Below are positions 44,900 through 55,675 of a stretch of 64,000 nt of DNA, one piece after another. The stretch's first letter is position 1. Every line of letters starts with the position of its first letter. The notes beneath the pieces were generated by a model. It had not been told where the DNA came from, did no database searches, and saw only the letters and a program-made list of their open reading frames with translations. This DNA comes from Apostichopus japonicus (Eukaryota > Echinodermata > Holothuroidea > Aspidochirotida > Stichopodidae): positions 31,339,398 to 31,403,397 of the forward strand of contig NC_092577.1 in assembly GCF_037975245.1 (NCBI RefSeq). Direction: 5' to 3'. A program made the translations under genes and the position numbers.

Positions 44900-46560
44900 T
44901 TCAATTTAAATTTACTTTGAAGAAACGTATTGAGGTTTGTCGTTTAGTTTATTACATACCCATTCATATGTACCGTAGGTATACTTTTGCCAAATGGTTT
45001 TGGAAATTTAACAAGCATTAATTAACATCAAAGTCACTCTTCAGGCAAAAGTTATAAGGTTCAAACCAGACGGTTTGAACAAGATCACATTCCGAAACCA
45101 AATGCTCTAGTGTTTAGCTTTCTTTCTGACAAAATGTACATAGCGAGCTATCCTTTACATTAATCTTGAATGAAAACATGTTGGTACTAACTATTCTATG
45201 CAAGAAACGGAACTGAAAGTAATGTATTTTAGTATCTCGTACAGCCAGATTAGGTAACGCAAAAATTATCTCCCAGTCATACGTCTCGCTATCGATTTCA
45301 TGCCATTTCTGGATTACTGTTGGTTGTTAATTGTGATTTGTTCTCAATTAGATACTTGTAGATATACTTTGTTACTTTGGGTGACGTAAAGGGGTTGCTC
45401 ATTACCATTTCGGTTGTGAGCGTGATGAACACTTACTTTCCATGGGCTTGGAATCGCCCAAAAATTCCGAAGTCAAAAGTAAAATGGAAATGATCAAGAT
45501 CGAACTTTGTACAAAAACCATCATACCCAAAGCATTGCCATTGTTGTTGTCGAAAAAGTCACGCACTCAAAAGCAACTTTTCGTTTGAGAATATTTGAAA
45601 AGAGGAGCTTATTTTGATAAAGGAATTACTCAAAGCAAACAGGATACCGTACGTCTCTGAGGGTATGTAGTAAAGATCCAAACATGCGTAAAAATACATT
45701 ACTAATAACATTTTTTGACATATTAATGTCATTTTTTATAAAAGTTGCATTTAAATAAAAGTCCTTTTCCATACCTCTAAGTCCTTTGTCAAATAAAACT
45801 TTCCATAAACCTTCATTTTCATCAACTTACAGTTTAACTCACTTACACTTTATACTTGTTGCGAAAGACCTAAAGTCAATCATATTCAGGCCTCATTTGC
45901 ATTTTATCTTTAACCAAAATGTTTCTCTTCACTTTGTCGGGTTTACTACACCAAATGAACCAAAAAGAAGACTTTCAAAATTGTGTATTCGGATTTGGTA
46001 AAACGGTAAATAAATAGACAAGTTGTGAAATAAGAAATGTTTTAATGAGAACAATTTTCCGATGGGCGTAAGATCTCTGGAAGACCAGAGATTCATAATA
46101 CTTTCAATACGAGACAGTTTGGGAACATAGTTCAACTTATGAAGTCTTTTTGGTGATGAGTAAAATAAGTACCTAAATAATTGGCAGGTTCGTCGCTAAT
46201 AACTAACTTTAAATTGCGAAAATAACGTGGTGGTGTCGAGGACAAAGGTCCAAACCAGAAACTTTACAAGCGTACAAAAGAAACCTCTGCCTTCCCTATG
46301 GCATCGATCAATAGACTGATCAGGTGCGTCTTCGAAAAGGGAGGAAACTTTCTCCTTAACCAGACTTTCACAATCTTCATTTTCAGATACATGGATCCCA
46401 AAAGCTCTGAAATTAAGTTGTTTCTTCGGGTAAAACGTTCTACTTTATTGGTCTCCGTAGTGTTAGCCTGGACAGCATTTTCTAGAGCGGTGATTTTGAC
46501 ATTAACAGGTCACATTCTTTGCTCTTCTCATCTATAGTTTACTCATCGATTCTTTTGCCT
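44900..46560 (-). mobile_element. L1/Tx1-like LINE fragment, internally deleted
   Basis: Read on the minus strand, 46,540 to 46,270 gives an ORF1-like segment (RRNNL and AFGIHVSENEDCE in adjacent frames, then DRCHREG); 46,200-45,930 gives the end of a reverse transcriptase (NYLGTYFTHH, then LWSSRDLTPIGK); 45,310-45,060 gives the C-terminal domain (DTKIHYFQFRFLHRI, then CTFC...TLEHLVSEC). ORF1 is followed directly by the end of ORF2, so most of ORF2 is lost, and frames are broken by stops and shifts. The order and motifs match L1/Tx1-clade elements. It sits in copy 1 of the segmental duplication where copy 2 has a Ty3-type element. Confidence 0.8.
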
Positions 46561-46689
46561 TGAAACTCCACCGCTTTACTTAATATCTTTCTCCTATTTT
46601 GCGATAGATTTCTTCATTGACCGTTCCACGGCATTTTGGAATAATTCGATATTATATCATCGATATATATCATATAATAACTTATATAC

Positions 46690-47080
46690 CGTTCAAGTTT
46701 ACTGTTAAAGGTCATCAATGTTGCCTCCAAATATGCATGAAGTTCAGATAATGGCCACCCGTACTCAAAATTCAAACATTGCATTTTACTGACACTAGTA
46801 CTGTTAAAGTAGTTACCGACACTGAGAAATCAAGTTGGCTATTCTAGTAATCATGAATGTCCGAGTATAATTTAAGGACGAGAACCTTCAGGAAAACGCA
46901 AAGTTGTGCTACTTACTAGATTGAAAGGGGCGGGGTAGGGGATGGGGGTAAGGGTTGGAGAGGTGTACAGCCCTACCACCCACTCCCAATGAATCCACGA
47001 ATGTGTACACGAATAATACCGGAAAGTGCGGGTACTCTACAACCATGCATGAGTACGATTAAGAGCAAAAATGATCGGCT

Positions 47081-47141
<61 letters not shown>

Positions 47142-49245
47142 TGGGACATAATTAATACAGGTACTTTATTGACTACGACAGTTATTACTTCGATGTTATA
47201 AAGTGGTCATCAAATTGCAACACTTACAACAACATTGAAATCAAAACGTATCTTAGATTCGCAAAATCAACATGCATTTTCATTATAATTTCAAGATACC
47301 CTTTGCGTTCACAAGCTGGTTACACAATCAGAGGAAGCCTGTTGTAGTTTGTCGAAAGTTGGTACCATAAGTCAATAAATTGTTGGTTTAATTTTTTTTT
47401 TAAATAAGAATATGTCATTATAAAAGGAGTAAACACGTATTGAGTTCCATGACGTATCGTGCAATGATTAAGAGAAATTCAGACACTTCCAAGGTAAGAA
47501 TTTTACGAGTCGATCCTTCAATTCAACAACCACCACCAACTTGGTATTTCTTTCTTTTTTAGTTAGACAATAATAAATTTATACCCAACACACAAAAAGT
47601 CTTATAGAACTGTCAAATAGAAAAATAGAAAATCTGCGTAGCATGAAAGACAATGACAACAGTAAAAATATATGTTTTACATAAATTTACACAACAGGAC
47701 GGTGTCCAACACCAGATGGTTCCTCTGTGAACTTTCCATGGAGATAAAAAAAAAAGTTGTTTTGCTAACGTTTTGTTTTTCGGAGAAAGAAAACAACAAT
47801 TACCATTAGAAATAGAATATTCTCAGATCATTCAATCAATAGATCAATTCCTTTCCTATTTATGCTTGCAAAATTGTTCTGTATATCTTTGCAGCAGAAT
47901 AACAAGTTGTATGTTGATATTAACTGTACATGTGTGCAAATATAACAACTTAACTCATTCAAGCAATGCATTCTGGGAAATCGTGGGTTGGATCCATGGC
48001 CGGCCAAAGTATAAATTACACAACTTAAAATTGCATTAATTTTAAGAATACTTTTAACATAACTGTTTGTTTGTTTAATCATTAATTAGACATAATTACC
48101 TCATCTAGTTTTTTTTTGTGCGAGAAAACTTGTTACACGAGAGCAATCAAATGCAACATTTACATTTCAGCTTTTGCTTCTGAACTTTTTCAAGATAATA
48201 CAAAAAGGAAAAAAAAACCTCTGAACTTTCCCATCAACAAGTTAACCTATTTTTGAATGTGTAAAAATACAACGCTTACATTTCTAATTGTGCATTTATA
48301 CACCAAATTGTCATTTACTGTTTTAAAAACAGCTGCGAAAAGTATATCTCCTCGTTTCTTGTTAGTAGAGGCAATTGCAGGAGGAAAAGACAACATTAAA
48401 ACAACATAACGAGCTGCAGGAAGGAAAGACAAATTTATACTGTAGCTGAGTAAATATTATAAAATATATTCTTTGGACTAAATAAAATTATAAAATCTTA
48501 TAGAGTACAAAACAACTGACTAAAAGAATACAGTACAAAATCTTGTTAATGTCAATTAAGGAAACCTATAACTTGCAGGTTTTAGTAACAGTCTTGTCAA
48601 ATTTTGTGGTTAAAATTTAAGACTTTTTTTCTTCCAATTCTCTTCATGTAGTATCTTTACCTCAATTTGTATTTCCAAAAACGAAAACTGACATAAACAT
48701 CAGTTATATGTTTAATTCCACTTTGTAATTGACACCAAACTTACAACACCAAACAATACTTATATTCAGAGCTGAAGAATCTTAATTTCTTCGCAAATGT
48801 GCCTTTGAATGATGAAAAGGTGAAGTAATCGCCATTTTAAATTCAACGCAGCATGAATTTTACGATCACCCATAATTACCAAAAATTAACTGCCATTTTG
48901 TTTAGTTTGATACAGTTTCTCCTCTATTATTTCATAAACAGAGTTTCATTTATTGAAAGCAATAGGTCCTGAGTATAATCTATCGAAAGTTACATTTGGC
49001 ACTATAGACCGATGAACCTTGTTTGTCTTTTAATATTATTTCTAACTTTATTTTAAGGTTACCACAAGACTACAATCAGACTGATAATATGAAGCATATG
49101 TGTAGTACAGAACCCAAGATTGCCTACTTGCAATTTGTTAAGCAATTTTGGCTAACCTGATCAATGATTATATATACGAGGTCAAAAAGATGAATTATCT
49201 TCTGACACTCTATGCAGAATGGCAACAACACCAACAAGTTTTAAA
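46690..49245. repeat. segmental duplication copy 1, second block
   Basis: It is collinear with 61,500-64,000 with high identity and small indels, for example both contain CCAATGAATCCACGAATGTG and GAAAGTTACATTTGGCACTA. A (TA)n tract at 47,083-47,139 is present here but only vestigial in the other copy. No gene was recognised in it. Confidence 0.9.
47083..47139. repeat. (TA)n microsatellite
   Basis: About 28 TA units, almost absent from the duplicate at 61,913-61,922. Confidence 0.95.
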
Positions 49246-49278
49246 AACAATTTAAAAAAAAAGTAAAAGGGGCCATGT

Positions 49279-49791
49279 TTAGTTATTGATGGTAACATAG
49301 CTATCATCCTCATTATCAGCTCTGTTGTTGCTATGATCATCTGGTGGAGTAGTCGGTCTGTACTGGGGATCTGCATATGAATATTCTTGTTGATTCCCTG
49401 GAGAAGGGATCGCTCTATCAAATCCAGCATTGGGTTGTAAGTAAGTAGAATCATCATCGGCTTGTACTGGGGAAGTTGCTCCTTCCCTTACATTGGGAGT
49501 CAAATACATGTCACTGGGTGGTGGTTGGGACACAGGTGGTGGTTGGGATGCATGTGGTGGTTGGTACGCAGGTGGTGGTTGGGACACAGTTGATGGTTGG
49601 TTAACAGGTGGTGGTTGGGACACAGGTGGGACTACTACTTGCTGGGGTAGACCACCACTGGGCAAAGCATGTCCAGTTGTTTGTATCACTGGGTAAGGTG
49701 CAAGTTGGCCTGGATAGGGAGGTGGGGACCCATTCTGAACGATGAATGACGAAGGGCTCTGAAACTGTGGGACCTGTGTTTGATAGTACAT
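49279..49791 (-). CDS. MS4A-like exon 5 (coding): Pro-rich cytosolic tail and stop
   Basis: 170 codons after the acceptor TATATAACAG. The tail has a PPPY site (possible WW-domain ligand), six tandem QPPP-type heptads (SQPPPVN, SQPPPAY and similar) and a Tyr/Asp-rich end (YSYADPQY, DDSYVTINN) with candidate phosphorylation sites. Stop at 49,281-49,279. Confidence 0.75.
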   Translation of the reverse strand: MYYQTQVPQFQSPSSFIVQNGSPPPYPGQLAPYPVIQTTGHALPSGGLPQQVVVPPVSQPPPVNQPSTVSQPPPAYQPPHASQPPPVSQPPPSDMYLTPNVREGATSPVQADDDSTYLQPNAGFDRAIPSPGNQQEYSYADPQYRPTTPPDDHSNNRADNEDDSYVTINN

Positions 49792-52700
49792 CTGTTATAT
49801 AAATAGAGAGAAAGAATACAGAAATTCCTTAGAATGCCTATGTGAACATCTTGAGGGAAAAAGAAAGGAGAAATAGTGAGTTTGCAAGAAGGCATCAAAA
49901 GCAATTAATACATTTTTCAAGCACAATTGATTTAGATATTATCAAGGAAAGCAGGCAGAAGAGGTTTTGGTACACTGAATGTGATCATTATTGCCTCTAC
50001 AATTGGGAAACAAGTCAAAAAGTGGATATTCATGTTTGTCAGCAAGCATTTCACTTCAAATCTAAAAGGTACTTTCCATCAAGGAGGCATTTAATAGTTT
50101 TAATAATTTAACAATCCCCATTGTCTAATAATAATTTTGTTTGTCAAGAAAGTCCATGAATCCTAAGATTTGACATCTGCTGTGATAGCAAATGCAAACT
50201 TTATCAATAATGTGCATAACTCTATTCAAATGACCTTGATAGAGAAGGAAATTTGCATTGCTGCATGTGAAGCCGGCTTTACATGCACCGTGTACAACAG
50301 ACCACGGGCATGGTGTTGTATGGCGGGCCATCAGTCTCAAATCGTGGGGAATCGACTTATACCGATTTAAATCGACATATACCAAATTTCCTTTGACTTT
50401 TACCAGTTTCCATCAGCTTTAATTGACTTCTACCGATTTAAAGCGACATTTATCAGTTTAATTCGACATATCATCGATTTAAATCGATACATACCAATTT
50501 GCATCGACAAATAACAAGTTAAATCGACACATACCAGTTTAAATCGATGATATGTCAAATTAAATCGGTATATGTCATTTTAAATCGACATATACCAATT
50601 TAATTCGACTTATACCAGTTTAAAAAAATCGACATCTACCAGTTTAAATCGATGATATGTCAAATTAAATCGGTAGACGTCAATTTCCTTGGACTTCCTT
50701 GGACCAGTTTTTAGCAACTCAAAGTGACATATACCTATTTAATTCGACATATCATCGATTTAGCTCATTAACATATTCCAAATCCCAATTCCGGTGATGA
50801 TCAATATCATCGATTTCAATTGGTATATGTTGATTTAATCAGTACATGTTGATTTTAACTGTTATAAGTCGAATTAAATTGGTATATGTCGATTTAATTC
50901 GATGATATGTCGAATTAAACTGGTATATGTCAATTTAAATCGGTGGAAGTCAATTTTAGCTGCTGGAAACTGGCATAAGTCGAATTAAATTGGTATATGC
51001 CGATTTAAGTCGGTATATGTCGATTCCCCAAGATTTGAGACTGATGACCGGCCATAGGTGTTGCACCCCGCACTCTGTGTTAAATTTGTACTGTAAACGC
51101 GGATCACTGACCCTGAGATTTGAACCCCGCAATAGATTAGGATTGAGGCAGGATCAGACTCCATGTTCAGTGTTAAATACCGAGTGCAGAGTCTCATCTG
51201 TAATATAAATGCGGCCATAATAACGACACACAGGTTTTATTTCTCGTTGGTAAAAAGTTGTTTTTAAAAGACACCATATTTTTATTGCTTGTACTTTAAT
51301 TTGATTGAGGGATTTCTTATTAAACTTTGGAAACACAACTTTTGGTTGTCAAAGGTGTTAACTTTTGACAACCAAATTTTCAAGTTTATAAGTTATTTTT
51401 AATATTTGCCTTCATTATTATGTTTTGTTTTTTATCCACACAATTGATTTACTTACCACTTGTTGTCTTGGCTTGCTTTTGTCCAAGCCGCTGCAGGTGG
51501 AACTTGCTCCAATAATGGCCAACAAAAATTCTGCTGACAAGCAAGTTAACATGATGCAATACATTGCTAAGTGAAGTCTTGCAGCTGTTAAATTCTGTAA
51601 TAAATATGAATATTCATTTAAAAGTGAATGGCAATCAACAAATTTTCAATCCTTGTAAGTACTAGTAAAACTTAAACCAGGACTGTTGTACAACAAAATG
51701 GGGAATCCGATAGAGTTGTCGTTTAATTTATTTTCCACTTAAAAGATAACTTTAGGCAGAATTGAAGTCTTCATATATTACATCCAAGAAAAAAATGAAA
51801 TATTTGAATGCTGGAAATGTTTCTATGGCTATTCCCGTTTTTATGTTATTCTGCTTAAAAGAAATATGCTAAATCTCTGTAATGATCCTTTAAGGCTTAA
51901 TTGACGACGACGTCGACATCACTGTGCAGCGCAAAATGTTATTTGTTCAATCCATTGTTTAACAAATTAACAATAAGTGGGACAAGAAAATGTTCTTTTT
52001 TCTTCATACAACAACAGAGCACACCTGATTAAAATTCCACACCATTTTGTCCTTTGACAAATTTCTAACATATTGTCAACATATCATTTGGGACAACAGA
52101 AGTATTATGTTTCCACATTGTGTTTGTGTTGAATCTGAGCAACTGACTTACTGGTCTGTGTATTAGACTGCATAGTCCAGTCACTTGATTTGTTTATTTA
52201 AAGGGTCATTCATCAAACATTAAAAGTGTTATAGGAATACAGTATGGACTAGACAGCAGTGTTTGATGTTCTACAGCATAAAAGAAATATTATTTTTGCC
52301 TAAGGCCATCCTTTAATGGTTGTACTCCTCTGTAAATCTTAAATAACACTCACATCTTTAATACACTCTCTCTCAAGTTGTGACAGGTTATTCGAAAATG
52401 CTGTATTATTTGAATAACACTCATAACCATATGGTTTGAATGGGTCATCATAGCTGCTGACTGAATCATCCTGCAATACAGCCCTTATCTGGTTTGATTT
52501 ACCCAATGAAATTGACACTGGGATGAGACCAATTCCTGAAAAAATCTTAAGTAACACTCACGTTTGAGTTACTCTGCAATACACGGTTTGAATCAGCAAA
52601 TGAAAGTGACACTGGGATAACAGCACTTGCTGAAATCACAGAAACAGTTATTGAGAACGCCATGTAGAGAGAAATCTGTAGATTGGAGGGGAAAAAAATA

Positions 52701-54413
52701 ATCTATCAGATATTGCTACCTCAAAAGACGAGCTGTTTAAAGATTTCTCTGAGTTTAACTAGCATACTCTCAGCACCATACATTCTACATACATAATAGA
52801 GCCCTTCCAAGCAAAACATGGCATCCCTCACCCCCTTTCTCTGCAGTACAGTACTTTAACAGCCAAAATGGCTTACCGTACTTTCTGACTTGTAATGTTA
52901 GTACAAAGACCCACGTACCAGTATGAGTACATGAAATTTGCTACGGGTACGAGAACGGAAGAGTGTACTCCATCATGAGTACAGATTGGAGACTACAAGT
53001 CTGCTTAACTGTAAGATCATATGTATGCATGTTATCAGCCGGACAGTTGCATAGTTTCAAAACAGTTTTGCAATTGTCAAATGCATTCAATAATTCTCTA
53101 ACTAGGAGCACCATGCATGGTTGCATTACCATGTATCACTTTGATTGACTGAAAGGGAATCCATGTTTGTGAGTAAAATACCATCATAATCCCAAACAAA
53201 TATCCTACTTTTGGTTAAGTCTTGAGATTGTCGTTGCTCTGCTATTTGATTACAGGAACTGACTGGTCTCAAATCAACAGTAATTCTCCTTTTGTATTTT
53301 CTACCGATCTTACCAGCTATGGGGCCGGCATGTTTTTCTTTTCTTTTCTTAAAAAAAAACCTCTTTTCTTCGTTTGGAGAAGTTACTTTTAATAACTCAC
53401 CAGTGTTTGACCTTTTTTGCTGAAAATCCCAAAGACAGATTTAAAGATGATAACCTATAATGAAAATTAAAGTCAAATAATGTGATCAGGTTTTCATTTA
53501 TGAGCAATAAATGTTATTTAACATAAAAATGTGCACACTTGTACTTATTTATAAGTTGCATCCATATTATCTCTTTGTAGATATGTGATGTAATAGAGTA
53601 ATAACTACTAGTAGATTCTTTACAATGTTATCGACAACATTTACATTCTCTTTGTTTTATTTTCATATTTTTAAGGAAGAATGTGAAAATTATAGACACT
53701 GAAAATACTTTAGTGCCAATTATACAGTTAGGTTATGTTAAGAGCTTCGAGATAATTTCGATTCAGAATTTGCAAAACTACCTTCATGAATACAGAAAAT
53801 TAACATTTGTTATAAATATTTAAAAATTAGGACATGAAAAACAAAGAGGAAGTTAAAGATAACAGATTCTAACTGTCACTACATGACATCACAGAGTTAC
53901 AAAATGACAGCCCCCATACAGGACTTTTATACTGCAGTAAGATAAACAGAGCCAAGATTTTTCTCAGATGTTTTGGGGGAGTTGTTAATGGCAAAGATGA
54001 ATATAATCTTGAGGTGATAGCTGGGTTTTGTTTACCTTATACAGGTTTTTGGACATTGTAGGGCTCAGTACATTTGAGCCATGAAAGTCTGACACCTGAA
54101 AACATTTAAGACGTCATTACAACTGAATTAATCGTTTTGACTATTACGACAGATATTCAAAATAATACAGTACCACGCCGATCCAAATACACCAGGCCTG
54201 CTTATCTCTGCTGTCTATTCTTCCTACAGTCACTGTGTTATTATTTACTTCTGGGAAGTCAACTCCAATGACAATGATTCCACAGATAAGAAGAGCCAGA
54301 CCAAGGAGGGCCTGAATGAGACCAGTACTCCTAGCTGGGAAACCTCTGCGCGGCTCCGCTGAGGTTTGTGTTTCCGTCGGTACCACTGGAGGTGCAACTG
54401 TTTGCCACTGCAT
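49279..54413 (-). CDS. MS4A (CD20-like) four-span membrane protein
   Basis: Five well supported coding exons (54413-54174, 53454-53401, 52675-52562, 51594-51457, 49791-49279) join in phase 0 throughout, giving about 352 aa. The product has a Pro/Thr-rich N-terminal tail, helix 1 (STGLIQALLGLALLICGIIV), helix 2 (WCIWIGV joined to VIIFKSVFGIFSKKG, the family's W-x-G...G-x-x-SKK pattern), helix 3 (ISLYMAFSITVSVISAS), helix 4 (LAMYCIMLTCLSAEFLLAII) and a long cytosolic Pro-rich tail. The four-helix layout with both ends cytosolic fits the MS4A/CD20 family (plasma membrane or endosomal proteins, some acting as sensors or channel partners). The helix-1 exon begins with 5' UTR after an acceptor (TTTACCACAG), so a non-coding first exon lies upstream. 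Family assignment is by topology and motif, not by alignment. Confidence 0.7.
50316..51060. mobile_element. foldback element made of about 22-bp subrepeats
   Basis: The left arm (from about 50,320, GGCCATCAGTCTCAAATC) and right arm (ending about 51,052, GATTTGAGACTGATGACC) are reverse complements over roughly 280 bp, joined by a short centre near 50,690-50,780. Both arms consist of variants of AAATCGACATATACCAGTTT. Long arms with internal repeats are the hallmark of foldback-type elements. It lies in an MS4A-like intron. Confidence 0.8.
51457..51594 (-). CDS. MS4A-like exon 4 (coding): helix 4
   Basis: 46 codons, phase 0 to 0; helix 4 is followed by a STCSGLDKSKPRQQV juxtamembrane stretch. 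Acceptor TTTATTACAG, donor GTAAGT. Confidence 0.75.
52354..52535 (-). CDS. candidate alternative loop exon, partial copy of exon 3
   Basis: After a good acceptor (TTTTTTCAG) an open frame encodes GLIPVSISLGKSNQ, then an extracellular-looking loop with two Cys and N-x-T/S sites, to a GTGAGT donor. It needs a one-base phase from the preceding exon, which exon 3 does not supply at its normal donor. It is therefore an alternative exon with an unseen partner or a decaying duplicate. Confidence 0.4.
52562..52675 (-). CDS. MS4A-like exon 3 (coding): helix 3 and loop
   Basis: 38 codons from ISLYMAFSIT to RVLQSNSN; acceptor CAATCTACAG, donor GTGAGT. Its second half is repeated in diverged form in the next candidate exon (52,354-52,535). 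Confidence 0.65.
53401..53454 (-). CDS. MS4A-like exon 2 (coding): helix 2
   Basis: 18 codons, VIIFKSVFGIFSKKGQTL; acceptor TTCATTATAG, donor GTGAGT. It completes helix 2 and the SKK turn. Confidence 0.7.
54036..54095 (-). CDS. possible optional 20-codon exon
   Basis: It is bounded by GTTTTCAG and GTAAAC and keeps phase 0, but inserts a hydrophilic segment (VSDFHGSNVLSPTMSKNLYK) into helix 2. It is therefore either an alternative exon or a chance match. Confidence 0.25.
54174..54413 (-). CDS. MS4A-like exon 1 (coding): N-terminal tail, helix 1
   Basis: ATG at 54413; 80 codons ending WIGV before the donor GTACTG, which is weak. Helix 1 is clear, followed by a short loop with an N-x-T site (NNTVT) and KQAWCIW, the start of helix 2. 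Confidence 0.7.
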
Positions 54414-54419
54414 GGTCTG

Positions 54420-54664
54420 TGGTAAAGGCTGTTGTACTGTTTGAACACCCTAGTACTCGGTGGCTCCAAATAGCCTATAGTATACAGTACCTGATGTAGG
54501 TTTAGAAAGGTTTAGAGAACATAGTACATGTAGTATTTTGTAGTAGCTCAATTGGTTACATACAATGCACCAGTACACCTGTACATGTCCTATAAACAGA
54601 CAGACTAATTCAAGAATACGATGCAGACCTGTGTAACAGAGCCCTATTGTACCACACAATACAG

Positions 54665-54708
<44 letters not shown>

Positions 54709-55570
54709 CATACATGAAAATATATGTAGTATAACTGTAGCTGTACAGTATATCACCATTATATCTTGAAGGTCACGTTTGTGTGTAAAACCTGCCCCTT
54801 TCTTTTTCCTTCGTGAAATCTGTGGATCCACAATATCATCGTTAAGTATTATCGTCAAACCTCTTTTACTTATTATTTATTTATTTATTTATTTTTTATT
54901 TATTTATTTATATCTTTTTTTTGGGTGTGCTTTATTTGTACAGTGACTAAGTTCTTGTAGCTATTCTGTGGTCGGATGGGTTTCACGTACACTTCATATC
55001 CTCCTAACAGAATCACCATACAGCATAAAAGATTGGTATTGTTGACTTTATGTCTACAATTTACAGTATTGTAACTCAACTTTTTTTCAGAATACATTAC
55101 AGGTGTTTCAAACACAATCGGTATTTTGCATCCGCTGAATACTGAATAAAAACCTAGGTAATATGGAAAGCTATACTCTTTAAGATTTGTAGGCAGTAAA
55201 TTTCAAAAGGTGTACTGTGGTGTGTACTGTACAGTTTATACAGTACTTCACTTGATCTTGCTGGTGCCTGCTCAGGGTTCTTCACAAATTTTATGATGTA
55301 AAGCACACACTTTTGTTTGCCACTTGAACAGACTTATTTTGTGCTATAGGAAAAACCATTTATTTACATATATTTATTCTAGTGCGTGTGCACGCTACAC
55401 TATTGGCATTACTGGCCAAGTGAACAATACCTATATGATTGGACCTTGAAACTCAAAGTTTCATATAGTACAGAGACTATCAGAGTAGCCAACTTATTAT
55501 GAGCCTGTCACGGTGCTCAAAGCGCCCTCCCTTTGTAGATACCTACATGACTAAACTCCCTGGTGTGTTG
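54420..55570. other. upstream flank of MS4A-like gene
   Basis: No exon was recognised. It contains a (CA)/(TA) microsatellite at 54,664-54,704 and (TTTA)n near 54,873-54,912. Confidence 0.55.
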
Positions 55571-55576
55571 TCCACC

Positions 55577-55675
55577 TTAAAGACATTGCAGACTCGCCCC
55601 AAACCGCGTGCTGCCATCTGAAAAAGTTAACTTTCTGTTGCTTGCAAGTGACGTTTTGTTCGTGTTTTGTTCTCC
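55577..55675 (+). mobile_element. TTAA-flanked MITE, truncated copy C
   Basis: It starts TTAAAGACATTGCAGACTCG and shares GCCATCTGAAAAAGTTAACT with copy A, but the similarity stops after about 100 bp. Confidence 0.65.

Noticed and set aside
47773-48039. 88-codon frame also present at 62,554
   Set aside because: Shared because of the segmental duplication; the first halves are in different frames in the two copies and there is no recognisable domain.
49493-49696. + strand Gly/Trp-rich frame (GGGWDTGGGWDA)
   Set aside because: Antisense of the Pro-rich tail of the MS4A-like exon 5.
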